DNA of 64,000 nucleotides. Origin: Evansella clarkii (lineage in GTDB: Bacteria; Bacillota; Bacilli; Bacillales; Salisediminibacteriaceae). Below, piece by piece: positions 54,965 through 63,256 of the stretch; positions within the stretch are counted from its first letter, which is position 1, and each line of letters starts with the position of its first letter. Both the position numbers and the translations under genes were made by a program. Location: positions 361,519 to 425,518 of the forward strand of contig NZ_KV917376.1 of assembly GCF_002019695.1 (NCBI RefSeq), in the 5' to 3' direction. Below the pieces are notes generated by a model. The model was not told the DNA's origin and searched no databases. It was given only the letters and a program-made list of their open reading frames with translations.

Positions 54965-55140
54965 GTAGTTCGCTCCTTATTTACATTTTTTGATACTAAT
55001 ATGTACACCTTTTCAATATACACTAACAATTTCCTCCTTATAAGTATAAATACTGGTATTCCAACACTCAATGGAAAACTTCCGTCAAAATACTTCGGAG
55101 ATAGACAAAATCCTTTCGGGTGGAGAATTAAAACGTTGTC

Positions 55141-55503
55141 TTAAATTAAGAAACCCTGAAGTAATGTGACTTCCCACCCCATAATTACAGCCATATTTGT
55201 AAGTATTGTCGGATCAAGAACAGGCGAAGCGAACAGAAACACCATTACAATGCCGAAACGGACTTTATTCTGCAGGAGGTTAACTACCACAGGAATAGTG
55301 GAGCAGGAGCAAAATGGTGTAATGAATGCAAAGAAAAGTGCAATCAGACTGGCAAAAAAAAGATTAGTATTTTTTAATTTTACTTCAGCCTTCCTGTAGG
55401 GGATAAATGCCTGTAACAGATTAAGTAAAAAAGAAATCCCTATAAACAATACTGTCAGCTTAACAGCCAGCGAGACAAAACTAACAATCGTTTCAGTTAT
55501 CAT
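55141..55503 (-). pseudogene. Truncated ArsP/YraQ-type (DUF318) permease
   Basis: 120 codons with four hydrophobic helices and the family's Cys motif (ITPFCSCSTIPVVV), then LFASPVLDPTIL. Family members run about 300 residues with a second half after this point; here a TAA comes early and no continuation is seen in any frame of the 54965-55140 gap. It is probably a remnant, though a short functional half-permease is possible. Downstream of arsR, with operator-like sites on both sides of the element between them. ArsP-type permeases export organoarsenicals. Confidence 0.6.
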
Positions 55504-55527
55504 TTAACTCATCCTCCTGGAAGTAAC

Positions 55528-55543
55528 ATCAAATTAATTTGAT
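55528..55543. promoter_or_regulatory. ArsR-type operator before the permease
   Basis: ATCAAATTAATTTGAT, a perfect palindrome of the form ATCAA-N6-TTGAT, about 25 bases upstream of the permease ATG. Confidence 0.7.
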
Positions 55544-55560
55544 ATAAAACTCAAAGAAGA

Positions 55561-55716
55561 TAAAGTGAACCTTCAATCAGTGGGGGTTTTATTCATCCCC
55601 CACTGATTGTTAGTTGAACCAATCGGGATGTTAGCGTCCGTTATCTCCCGCCTGAACATCTTCGCTTCCACTAATGTTCTGAGGCGGGAGTTTTACGGAC
55701 GGTTACATCGGGATTA
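55561..55716 (+). repeat. Dispersed two-hairpin element, copy 3
   Basis: The best-preserved copy. The first hairpin is perfect (CAATCAGTGGGGG arm and mirror around TTTTATTCAT). The second, about 95 bp, pairs GATGT, CGTCCGT and CTCCCGCC blocks across a loop of about 30 bases. It lies between arsR and the permease, exactly between two copies of the ATCAA-N6-TTGAT operator. Confidence 0.88.
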
Positions 55717-55732
55717 ATCAATTTTTTTTGAT
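55717..55732. promoter_or_regulatory. ArsR-type operator next to the dispersed element
   Basis: ATCAA-TTTTTT-TTGAT directly follows the end of the element and lies 28 bases beyond the arsR stop. Confidence 0.6.
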
Positions 55733-55760
55733 ATTATCTCCTGAATAATGGCCCGGCTAA

Positions 55761-56087
55761 TCAGTTACTTGCCGGGCGGAAAAGGCAGCATAGTTCCTCA
55801 GAAAGAAGATGGTCAATCACTTCACTGTTTATTCTGTAATAGTTCCAGGTCCCCTTTTTTTCTTTTAAAATTATGTCTGCATCCATCAGAACTTTCAGGT
55901 GATAAGATAATTTTGACTGCTGCAGGTTAAGCATTTCCGTTAAATCACATACACAAACGGATCCTTCCTTACAAAGAATCGAAAGTAAGTGAAGCCGTTT
56001 CTCATCGGCAAGCGCCTTAAAACGCTTTTCGTAAAATGAGAAATCAACTATTTCCCCAGCTGGATGTAAAGGGATGGTGAATTTCAT
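55761..56087 (-). CDS. ArsR-family metalloregulator
   Basis: 108-aa winged-helix repressor. A CVCDL motif (GSVCVCDLTEML) in the DNA-binding region and a C-terminal Cys pair (EELCCLF) are likely As(III) ligands. The recognition helix is QQSKLSYHLKVLMDAD. The ATG has GGCGG-like bases upstream. Two operator copies precede it and two more flank the downstream permease remnant. Confidence 0.85.
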   Translation of the reverse strand: MKFTIPLHPAGEIVDFSFYEKRFKALADEKRLHLLSILCKEGSVCVCDLTEMLNLQQSKLSYHLKVLMDADIILKEKKGTWNYYRINSEVIDHLLSEELCCLFRPASN

Positions 56088-56104
56088 ATAATCGCCTCCG
56101 CTAA

Positions 56105-56175
56105 ATCAATTTTATTTGATTTAATAATATCCCACCAGAAGACCAAACGCAAGTATTAAATCAAATATTTTTGAT
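56105..56175. promoter_or_regulatory. Two ArsR-type operators before arsR
   Basis: ATCAA-TTTTAT-TTGAT at 56105-56120 and ATCAA-ATATTT-TTGAT at 56160-56175. Both are 16-bp sites of the same form, 55 bp apart. The remaining 56176-56498 gap holds AT-rich promoter DNA for the SulP gene and no gene that I can see. Confidence 0.7.
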
Positions 56176-56498
56176 ATTCAACATTGGTTTTTTTATTATT
56201 CCGTTTAACTCTGTGTCTCTCCCAGCCTTAACTTAATTTTTATCTATGCTTTTCTCAGGCAGGGGTTTTTCCAGTATTTATAAAGCACCCAAGCAGGATT
56301 TTTACAAATTATTGAACACAGATAGAATAAAGGAGAAAACGAAAGTATTCAGGATAAAAATATAAGATGTTTACGCTTACATGTTATTTTGTGTTTTTCT
56401 GATTCTCTGTTAAACTCTCCATGTTCTTGCCGGATCGAGCTTCTTACGGAGAGGCTCAAATATTAAAAAATAATTTAAAATCAGAAAGAGGTGCAGCA

Positions 56499-57962
56499 GT
56501 GAATTTTACTGAAAAACTGAAAAAAGAATGGTTGGGAAATGTCAGAGGTGACGTCCTTGCGGGAATCGTTGTCGCTCTTGCTCTTATACCGGAGGCAATT
56601 GCCTTCTCCATTATTGCGGGTGTGGATCCAATGGTGGGTCTGTATGCGTCATTCTGTATTGCAATTGTCATTGCTTTTGTTGGAGGGAGACCGGGAATGA
56701 TTTCCGCCGCTACAGGCGCGATGGCGTTACTGATGATAAATCTTGTCGCCGACCATGGTCTCGAGTATCTACTTGCAGCTACGATTTTAACCGGCGTCCT
56801 GCAGGTGCTGTTTGGAGTGTTTAAACTGGCAAGCTTTATGAAGTTTGTTCCCCGCTCTGTGATGATCGGCTTTGTTAACGCATTAGCAATTCTGATTTTC
56901 ACAGCGCAGCTCCAGCATTTTGTGAACGAAACATGGGTTATGTACGCACTTGTGGCATTAACATTATTAATTATTTATGGTCTGCCCAAAATTACGAAGG
57001 CGGTCCCTTCTACACTAGTTGCAATTGTTGTAGTCACTGCTATTGCGATTACAATGAACTTCGGCGTTCGTACAGTCGGCGACATGGGGGCATTACCTGC
57101 AACATTGCCGCTTTTCGCCCTGCCGAACATACCATTGACTTTTGAAACGTTAATGATCATTTTTCCTTACTCTCTCGCACTGGCGATAGTAGGTTTGCTT
57201 GAATCGTTATTGACTGCGTCCATCGTTGATGACATGACTGACACTGACAGCGATAAAAATAAGGAAAGCCGTGGACAGGGTATTGCTAATATGGTAACCG
57301 GCTGCTTCGGTGGCATGGCCGGCTGCGCCATGATTGGACAGTCTGTTATTAACGTCAAATCAGGCGGCAGAGGACGTCTTTCCTGCTTAGTTGCCGGTGT
57401 GTTCCTTATAGTACTGATCCTTCTTCTCGGTAATGTGGTTGTACAGATTCCTATGGCCGCACTTGCCGGAGTTATGATTATGGTATCTATCGGAACTTTT
57501 GACTGGAATTCCTTAATAAACATTCATAAAATCCCTCGTACCGACGCAATCGTCATGGTAGTTACAGTCGGAACTGTAGTATACACACATGATCTTGCTA
57601 AGGGAGTATTTGCAGGGGTAATTCTAAGTGCAATTTTCTTCGCGTGGAAGATCTCAAGAGTTAAGGTGGAGACGATGCTCTCAGAAGATAAAGTAGAAAA
57701 AACTTACTTTGTTAATGGGCAGCTTTTCTTTGCTTCAGTTACAGATTTTGTCGCACAAATTAACTATAATGACACGGTGGATAAAGTTATAATTGATGTA
57801 ACTCAAGCTCATTTATGGGACGATTCCGCCGTTGGTGCCATCGATAAGATTGAATATAAATACGAACAAAAAGGCGTGGAAGTGGAGATAAGGGGCCTTA
57901 ACAAGGAAAGCTCGCAGCTCATGGAAAAAATCGGCGGTTTAAGCAAAGCCTCGGGACACTAA
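56499..57962 (+). CDS. SulP-family anion transporter with STAS domain
   Basis: 487 aa from a GTG start, five bases after AGAGGTG. The membrane domain (about 15-385) shows [20 protein letters not shown] and [20 protein letters not shown]; the C-terminal STAS domain (about 390-487) is cytoplasmic. SulP proteins carry sulfate or bicarbonate; the substrate here is unknown. B. subtilis YvdB has the same length. It is followed by a universal stress protein 43 bases on, so probably one operon. Confidence 0.88.
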   Translation: MNFTEKLKKEWLGNVRGDVLAGIVVALALIPEAIAFSIIAGVDPMVGLYASFCIAIVIAFVGGRPGMISAATGAMALLMINLVADHGLEYLLAATILTGVLQVLFGVFKLASFMKFVPRSVMIGFVNALAILIFTAQLQHFVNETWVMYALVALTLLIIYGLPKITKAVPSTLVAIVVVTAIAITMNFGVRTVGDMGALPATLPLFALPNIPLTFETLMIIFPYSLALAIVGLLESLLTASIVDDMTDTDSDKNKESRGQGIANMVTGCFGGMAGCAMIGQSVINVKSGGRGRLSCLVAGVFLIVLILLLGNVVVQIPMAALAGVMIMVSIGTFDWNSLINIHKIPRTDAIVMVVTVGTVVYTHDLAKGVFAGVILSAIFFAWKISRVKVETMLSEDKVEKTYFVNGQLFFASVTDFVAQINYNDTVDKVIIDVTQAHLWDDSAVGAIDKIEYKYEQKGVEVEIRGLNKESSQLMEKIGGLSKASGH

Positions 57963-58017
57963 TTCAAAGGAATCTGTTGCCTTAATCTTATGGTTAGAAC
58001 AGAAAATGGGGGCCGTA

Positions 58018-58440
58018 ATGATGTTTAAAAATATTTTGCTCGCCGCTGATGGATCTCCTCACTCATTCAGAGCTGCCGAAAAAGCAATCGGGCTTGGAAA
58101 GTTAACGGATGGAGCTGTTATAGAAATTCTTTATGTGCTTGACGGAAGCAAGTCAAAATCAGATGTTTTAAAATACGGCGATTCTGACACCGCTTCTTTA
58201 AAAAGAAAGGAAATGCTGAGCAGATATGAAAATCTGATCAGCGAGTCCGGGCTCAGCTGCAAAACCACGATTTTGCATGGTACTCCGGCAGAGACAATTA
58301 TTAAACATGCAAATCAAGGGAAATACGACTGCCTCGTTATAGGCAGCCGGGGCCGCAGCACTGTCCAGACAATGATTCTGGGAAGCGTAAGCCATAAAGT
58401 AATGAAGCATGTAAAATCACCGGTTGTGATGGTCAAATAA
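58018..58440 (+). CDS. Universal stress protein (UspA family)
   Basis: About 140 aa, single Usp domain. ILLAADGSPHSFRAAE at the start and VIGSRGRSTVQTMILGSVSHKV at the end form the ATP-binding G-x2-G-x9-GS motif. Two ATG codons are adjacent; GGGGG lies five bases before the first. Co-transcribed with the SulP transporter, a pairing common in bacteria. Confidence 0.88.
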   Translation: MMFKNILLAADGSPHSFRAAEKAIGLGKLTDGAVIEILYVLDGSKSKSDVLKYGDSDTASLKRKEMLSRYENLISESGLSCKTTILHGTPAETIIKHANQGKYDCLVIGSRGRSTVQTMILGSVSHKVMKHVKSPVVMVK

Positions 58441-58444
58441 TCTG

Positions 58445-58487
58445 AAAAACTGCTGGGAGAGCAATCGCTCCCAGCAGTTTTTGTTTT
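58445..58487 (+). terminator. Terminator of the SulP-UspA operon
   Basis: Perfect 15-bp stem AAAAACTGCTGGGAG and its mirror, 8-base loop, T run. On the minus strand it also serves the converging peptidase gene. Confidence 0.93.
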
Positions 58488-58528
58488 ACCCATTTATCCC
58501 CTTTTCTTCAGGGGACAATTCAATTAAT

Positions 58529-60373
58529 CTACTTACCTTCTAAAACACTTCTGCCACCTGTAATCGGCAGAATGACTTTACTTCTTGTCGGTGTCACAGT
58601 GATTTCAGTGCCTCCGGATGGACGGAGAGTATAATCGTAATCACTTGCAAGGAGGACGACACCAATTCGATTCCCTGCTTCAAATACGTAATCATGAGGC
58701 TGCATGTCCCATTCGAATGTATAATCCCTTCCAGGAACAATGCTGATGGAGCGGTCTGCCGAATGAATATTTTGCGGGTCCATCCAGCCTCTTGTAATAA
58801 TACTCGCATTATTATTTTCATCGTATTCCACGAGCAGAGCAGTCAAGTTAGCAACCGGCCGATCGATGCTCGCGCGAATACTCACTTCAGGTGTTCCGCT
58901 CATATGCAAATCTTCCGATAAAATATCTGTTAGATAAACGAGGCGGTTATCATTCGTGTTATCCGGATCAGCAACGAGAGTGTTTGCTCTTGTCTGCGGA
59001 GCATCAATAAGCGTTTGTTTATCGTGAGGACGGTTCGGAACAGGCCTGCTGTGAATGGATCCTGTACCTTCTCCTTCACCTTTTAAATATAAGCTGGTTG
59101 TTTCTGCCTCCACATGAGGCCAGTTTTCCTGCTGCACCCAGCTCCGGTCCTCACGCTGTATATTTACCATTTCCTCATCCATAATGCCATTTTCAATCCC
59201 GTACAGCCAGTAATCGAACCAGCGGTGACGCTCCTCATTCCAGAGAGCTGCCGGCGGTGCTCCGTGGCCTCCCTGATGGAGCCAGAGCTTACGGTCCACA
59301 TCATTTTCTTCGAGAGCTTCCCACCATTGGGCAAACTGCTTTGTTTTCACGTTCCAGTCGTTGAGCCCATGGGCTACAAGTACACTTGCTTCGATATTAT
59401 CAACATCATTTAAGTAATTTCTCGCATCCCAAAAATCATTATAGTCCCCTGTAATTCTGTCTTCATCTTCAATCATCTGGTCTATAACAGGCTGGCATAT
59501 AGCAGAGTTAGCCCGGGTGTTTACGAAACCAAGAAGAACACTTGCATCCTCACCCTGGTATCCCCCTGGCGCTACGACAGCTCCGTTGGCGCGGAAATAA
59601 TCATACCAGCTGCTAATCGCCACGATAGGAACAATAGTTTTAAGGCCTTCCACACCTGTAGTAGCTACACCATTTGGCAATGTGCCGTTATATGAAGCAC
59701 CAATCATTCCCACATTTCCCGTCGTCCAGTCAGCAAACACCTCTTCGCCATCCGAATTAAACGCACGGGCATTGCCGTTAAGCCAGTCGATAACCGCTTT
59801 CGTACCTGCAATCTCCTGGTAATCCCCGATAGTGGCACAGCCAGTTGATTTACCAGTACCAATACTCTCTCCGAGTATTACTGCATAACCTCTTGGTACA
59901 AAATAGTTCCCGAGAGCTCCAAGGTTTTGAGGCCCTGCATTCGGTCCCCGGCCTCGCCCGACTCCTTTCCCTGGGTGGGAAACAGGATTAAGTTCCACAT
60001 CTACATCAAAAAACGGATAAGACCAGTCCAAGCCTGCCCGGTAAGGACTCATTTCGTAAATAACCGGCACCTGGATTCCTTCTGGAGTATCAGGACGCAT
60101 TATACGTATAGCGACCTGGTCCAGTTCACCGTCTCCATCACTGTCTACGGTGGTTTCCACCATTAATTCTTCCACAATCGCATCTTCCGTAGTGTAAATA
60201 GGTTTAGTGACACCGTTATCCAATTCAATGTTAGTTACATCAGTTGCTGTTTCCGGAATCGTTCCGTTCAGCGGCAGATCCTCAGCTGCAGCACCTGGGC
60301 TTGCAGGTACAGAAAACAAAGAAAAAACTAATAAAAAACTCAACAGTGAAACCGACATTTTTTTTCTCAGCAT
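58529..60373 (-). CDS. Secreted S15-family (X-Pro dipeptidyl-peptidase/CocE-like) hydrolase
   Basis: 614 aa with a cleavable signal peptide (about 1-29, ending SPGAAAE). The alpha/beta-hydrolase domain has the nucleophile Ser in GASYNGT (near 225), Asp in HGLNDWNVK and His in HQGGHGAP. A C-terminal jelly-roll domain (about 420-610) is typical of S15 and CocE proteins. DSDGDGELD near residue 77 is a possible Ca2+ loop. It could release dipeptides or hydrolyse esters outside the cell. AAAGGAGG precedes the ATG. Confidence 0.88.
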   Translation of the reverse strand: MLRKKMSVSLLSFLLVFSLFSVPASPGAAAEDLPLNGTIPETATDVTNIELDNGVTKPIYTTEDAIVEELMVETTVDSDGDGELDQVAIRIMRPDTPEGIQVPVIYEMSPYRAGLDWSYPFFDVDVELNPVSHPGKGVGRGRGPNAGPQNLGALGNYFVPRGYAVILGESIGTGKSTGCATIGDYQEIAGTKAVIDWLNGNARAFNSDGEEVFADWTTGNVGMIGASYNGTLPNGVATTGVEGLKTIVPIVAISSWYDYFRANGAVVAPGGYQGEDASVLLGFVNTRANSAICQPVIDQMIEDEDRITGDYNDFWDARNYLNDVDNIEASVLVAHGLNDWNVKTKQFAQWWEALEENDVDRKLWLHQGGHGAPPAALWNEERHRWFDYWLYGIENGIMDEEMVNIQREDRSWVQQENWPHVEAETTSLYLKGEGEGTGSIHSRPVPNRPHDKQTLIDAPQTRANTLVADPDNTNDNRLVYLTDILSEDLHMSGTPEVSIRASIDRPVANLTALLVEYDENNNASIITRGWMDPQNIHSADRSISIVPGRDYTFEWDMQPHDYVFEAGNRIGVVLLASDYDYTLRPSGGTEITVTPTRSKVILPITGGRSVLEGK

Positions 60374-60426
60374 AACTGCCTCCTTTTTAACTGATTCTCA
60401 TCCTTACTGAAAAAAACACTCCCCTC

Positions 60427-60870
60427 CTTCATTTTAAGATTACAAAGTAATCATATATTAAAAATTCAGAATGTTAGATAAAATAATGTTTTTTTGCCAA
60501 AAGGGGATAATAAAGTCCTTGCCGCACACTATTTCATCTGCTGAGTGGAAGGAATATAGTCCCCCCCAGGATAGTAAAATCAGCTTATATGCTTCCGAGG
60601 GAAATTGGAGGGGGAAATGTATCTCTCCCAGTTTCCAGGATACTTCAGGTGGAATTCACAGGCTTTTATGAGGATTGCTTCTCTGCATTGAAAAAAGCCC
60701 CCATTCTTTCTATGAAGAATGAGAGCCTGGAGGCTGCATGTACAATATTATTTTTTAAAGAAGCTGAAACAGTACTCTAAATAATTCTTTTTTACACTGC
60801 CGCTTTTATTGTGTAACCTCCCCAATCACTTAGTGCTGCTTTGACTCATAAAATGAAGTATCTTCTACTT
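60427..60870. other. Intergenic stretch without a credible gene
   Basis: Two overlapping open frames (60471-60671 and 60589-60780) lack ribosome sites and protein-like composition. A GGAGGGGG at about 60608 precedes an ATG that opens only 24 codons. No repeat family of this window occurs here. It would contain the promoter of the S15 gene. Confidence 0.5.
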
Positions 60871-60877
60871 TTTAAAA

Positions 60878-60896
60878 AATAACGATTATCATTAAC
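60878..60896. promoter_or_regulatory. Fur box before the 42-aa membrane protein
   Basis: 15 of 19 bases match the Fur consensus, with the ATTATCATTA half intact. It lies 25 bases upstream of the start codon. Confidence 0.7.
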
Positions 60897-60920
60897 TAAC
60901 AGCAGAAGGGGGCTTAATAA

Positions 60921-61049
60921 ATGGAACAGGATGTGGGTCTGCTTGTCAGCGGTATACTTTTAATCGGTGCAATTTTGTTTGTCATTGGACTCTCGTTGGA
61001 TTTCTTTTCACAGCTTGGGAAAAACGGTAACACAGACGGCTTCCTTTAA
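60921..61049 (+). CDS. Small Fur-controlled single-helix membrane protein (42 aa)
   Basis: 42 codons; AAGGGGG lies seven bases before the ATG. The peptide is one transmembrane helix (LLVSGILLIGAILFVIGLSL) with an acidic N-terminus and a polar tail. A terminator overlaps the stop codon, so it is a complete mini-transcript with a Fur box in front. Probably made under iron limitation. Not recognised by name. Confidence 0.7.
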   Translation: MEQDVGLLVSGILLIGAILFVIGLSLDFFSQLGKNGNTDGFL

Positions 61050-61065
61050 ATGGAGGCTGTCTTTT
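61035..61065 (+). terminator. Terminator of the 42-aa membrane protein gene
   Basis: 10-bp stem with two G-T pairs (GACGGCTTCC / GGAGGCTGTC) followed by TTTT; it includes the stop codon. Confidence 0.7.
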
Positions 61066-62455
61066 AAGAGGAGGATACAGGCGGTGTCTCGTCCTCCATT
61101 TTTACTTTATCCGGCTTTACTAAAAATAGTTTTCGGTCTCTGTAAAGTAATGCGGCAGACAGAATAAACGCAAGCACATCAGCGATTGGAAATGCGAGCC
61201 ACACACCCATGACTCCAAAATAATGGGGCAGTATCAGTACGAGTGGAATCAGGAACAGCACCTGGCGCGCCATTGATAAAATTAGCGCCGGCCTCGCTTT
61301 TCCTAATGCCTGGTACAAGCCGCCGCTTACCACCTGCACTCCGATCAGTATAGCAGCAGCAAATATAATTCTCATGCCTTCTGCCCCTGTACTGATTACT
61401 TCCGGATCAGAAGTGAAGATTCTCATAAACACTTCCGGGAATAACATTACGATCAGGAAGATAGCAGCTGAATAGACAGTGACCACTTTAAGCCCGAGCC
61501 AGACTGTATCCCGCAGCCTGTCATATTCTTTCGCTCCGTAATTATATCCAATCATAGGCTGCATTCCCTGCAGTATCCCCATCATTGGCATTAACGTAAA
61601 CATAAGCACCCGCTGTACAATTCCGAACACCCCGACATAGAATTCGCTTCCAAACCTTATAAGCATGGTATTAATGGCAATCATCATCACACTACCCGCC
61701 ACTTGCCTGAAAAATGCAGGCATTCCAATTACAACGACTTCCTTGATCAGATCAAACCGTGGTTTCATATCTGCCAGGGAGAAAAACAACGTGCTTTTCC
61801 CGGTCATAAAGTAACGTACAATTACAATACTGACAGAAGCCTGAGCAATTACTGTGGCTATTGCCGCTCCCTGTACACCCATATCAAGATAAATAATAAA
61901 TACAGGGTCAAGCAGTATATTCAGGACAGAAGGAATAATCATCGTCATCATGGCAAAACGTGCATTTCCCTCTGAACGAATAATAGCGTTTGTAGTAAAA
62001 GCAAAGGAGAAAAAGAAAGTACCAATTAAAATAGGAAACAAGTAATCCCTTGCGTAAGGGAGAATCTCCGCTGTTGCACCGAATAAGTACAGCATCTCTT
62101 CCAAAAATAAAAATGCGCTTAAAAATCCAGCGATGCTCACCACGAAAATCATAGTAAGTATGTTACCAAAAACTTTGTTCGCATCCTCTTCCCGCTTTTC
62201 CCCCAGCCTTCGGGATATGACAGAAGCTCCTCCGATACCTACAGCCGCGGCTACCGCCATCATAATCATCATCAGCGGAAAAGCGATGGTCACACCTGCG
62301 ACCCCCTGAATTCCCACGAAATGGGAAATGAAGATTGTATCAACTACATTATATAAAGCCATTACAAACATACCGACCATAGCCGGTATGGATAGGTTTC
62401 TTAACAGCTTAGGAATAGGTTCCGTCCCAAGCCTTTTACTTTGTTCTTTTTGCAT
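61064..62455 (-). CDS. MATE-family efflux transporter (MepA-like)
   Basis: 463 aa with twelve membrane helices in two matching halves. The N-terminal MATE motifs (IPAMVGMFVMALYNVVDTIFISHFVG region, PLMMIMMAVAAAVGIGGASVISRRLG region) are shown by MVGMFVMALYNVVDTIF and GGASVISRRLGEKR. It exports drugs or cations in exchange for Na+ or H+. GAAGGA lies before the ATG at 62455. A MarR gene lies 23 bases upstream, the layout of mepR-mepA. Confidence 0.9.
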   Translation of the reverse strand: MQKEQSKRLGTEPIPKLLRNLSIPAMVGMFVMALYNVVDTIFISHFVGIQGVAGVTIAFPLMMIMMAVAAAVGIGGASVISRRLGEKREEDANKVFGNILTMIFVVSIAGFLSAFLFLEEMLYLFGATAEILPYARDYLFPILIGTFFFSFAFTTNAIIRSEGNARFAMMTMIIPSVLNILLDPVFIIYLDMGVQGAAIATVIAQASVSIVIVRYFMTGKSTLFFSLADMKPRFDLIKEVVVIGMPAFFRQVAGSVMMIAINTMLIRFGSEFYVGVFGIVQRVLMFTLMPMMGILQGMQPMIGYNYGAKEYDRLRDTVWLGLKVVTVYSAAIFLIVMLFPEVFMRIFTSDPEVISTGAEGMRIIFAAAILIGVQVVSGGLYQALGKARPALILSMARQVLFLIPLVLILPHYFGVMGVWLAFPIADVLAFILSAALLYRDRKLFLVKPDKVKMEDETPPVSSS

Positions 62456-62478
62456 AGTAATTCCTTCTTTCAATCAAA

Positions 62479-62928
62479 TCATCGTGCTGATATTTTCATG
62501 TCCTGCAGATTTTCTCTCATTCGTTTTATCCAGGATAGAAAGAGCTGCTGTTCTTCCGGAGAAAATCCTTTTAGCAAGCTTTCTTCAATCTCATAAACTT
62601 CATTTGAAAGTTTTTCCTCAAGGTATTGTCCGGCAGCAGTAATACTAATCACTTTCGATCTTCTGTCTTCCTTACTGTCATCTTTCGTTATCAGTTCTTT
62701 TTTCAGAAGTGTGTCAATAATTCCGTTCATTGTGGAGGCCTGGATATACAAACGTTTCTGAAGTTCTGCCTGCATAAGTTTTTCATGCTGGTTTAAGATG
62801 TATAACACTCTTGACTGAGCAGCAGTTAAGCCATGTTCTGCAAGCTTTTTATTATAATGGTTCTGAATCAGATGAGCAGCCATCCCAAGGTGGTAGCCAA
62901 CTAATTCATCCATTTTCTTTTTCGCCAT
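62479..62928 (-). CDS. MarR-family repressor (MepR-like)
   Basis: 149-aa winged-helix protein. The DNA-binding part is MQAELQKRLYIQASTMNGIIDTL and the wing has DSKEDRRSKVISIT. It likely represses itself and the MATE gene. The ATG has GGGAG ten bases upstream. Confidence 0.87.
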   Translation of the reverse strand: MAKKKMDELVGYHLGMAAHLIQNHYNKKLAEHGLTAAQSRVLYILNQHEKLMQAELQKRLYIQASTMNGIIDTLLKKELITKDDSKEDRRSKVISITAAGQYLEEKLSNEVYEIEESLLKGFSPEEQQLFLSWIKRMRENLQDMKISAR

Positions 62929-62963
62929 ATTTTCTTAGCTCCCTAAATAAAATGTCTTGACTA

Positions 62964-62992
62964 ATATAACATGAAATCCTGTTTTAACTCAA
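62964..62992 (-). promoter_or_regulatory. Promoter of the marR-MATE operon with overlapping palindrome
   Basis: Minus strand reads TTGAGT, 17 bases, TTATAT. Between the boxes AACA and TGTT form an imperfect palindrome (AACAGGATTTCATGTT), a likely operator. Confidence 0.6.
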
Positions 62993-63172
62993 TAGAAATA
63001 TTTCGGTAATCGAGGTAATTGTTTAGTGTCCTAATTTTTTATCAGTCTGAAAACGGCGGAGAGTAAAGCTAATCTTTTTTATTAAAAATCGCCGATTGGG
63101 GAGCTTAAGGCCAAGACAGTAGCGTAGTTGTACTTATACATTAGCCTTAAAAATATCTCTTCGAGTGCAATC

Positions 63173-63256
63173 GAGTAGGAGGGGGTGACTAACCCCCGAC
63201 CTCTCACACCACCGTACGTACGGATCCGTATACGGCGGTTTCATGAAAATCAAACG
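63173..63256 (-). mobile_element. 3' end of a group II intron (domains V and VI)
   Basis: Downstream of the maturase stop the minus strand has a compact hairpin (CCGCCGTATACGG, TCCG-type turn, CGTACGTACGGTGG) that fits domain V. Next come GGTCGGGGG and CCCCCTCC around TTAGTCA, fitting domain VI. The intron would end near 63173 after CTACTCGAT. The CGC-like triad and short domain VI suggest a bacterial class C-like intron. The rest of the intron lies beyond the window. The 62993-63172 stretch before it holds no gene. Confidence 0.7.

Noticed and set aside
60471..60780. Two overlapping small open frames after the S15 gene
   Set aside because: No ribosome sites, no protein-like pattern, and they overlap each other in different frames.
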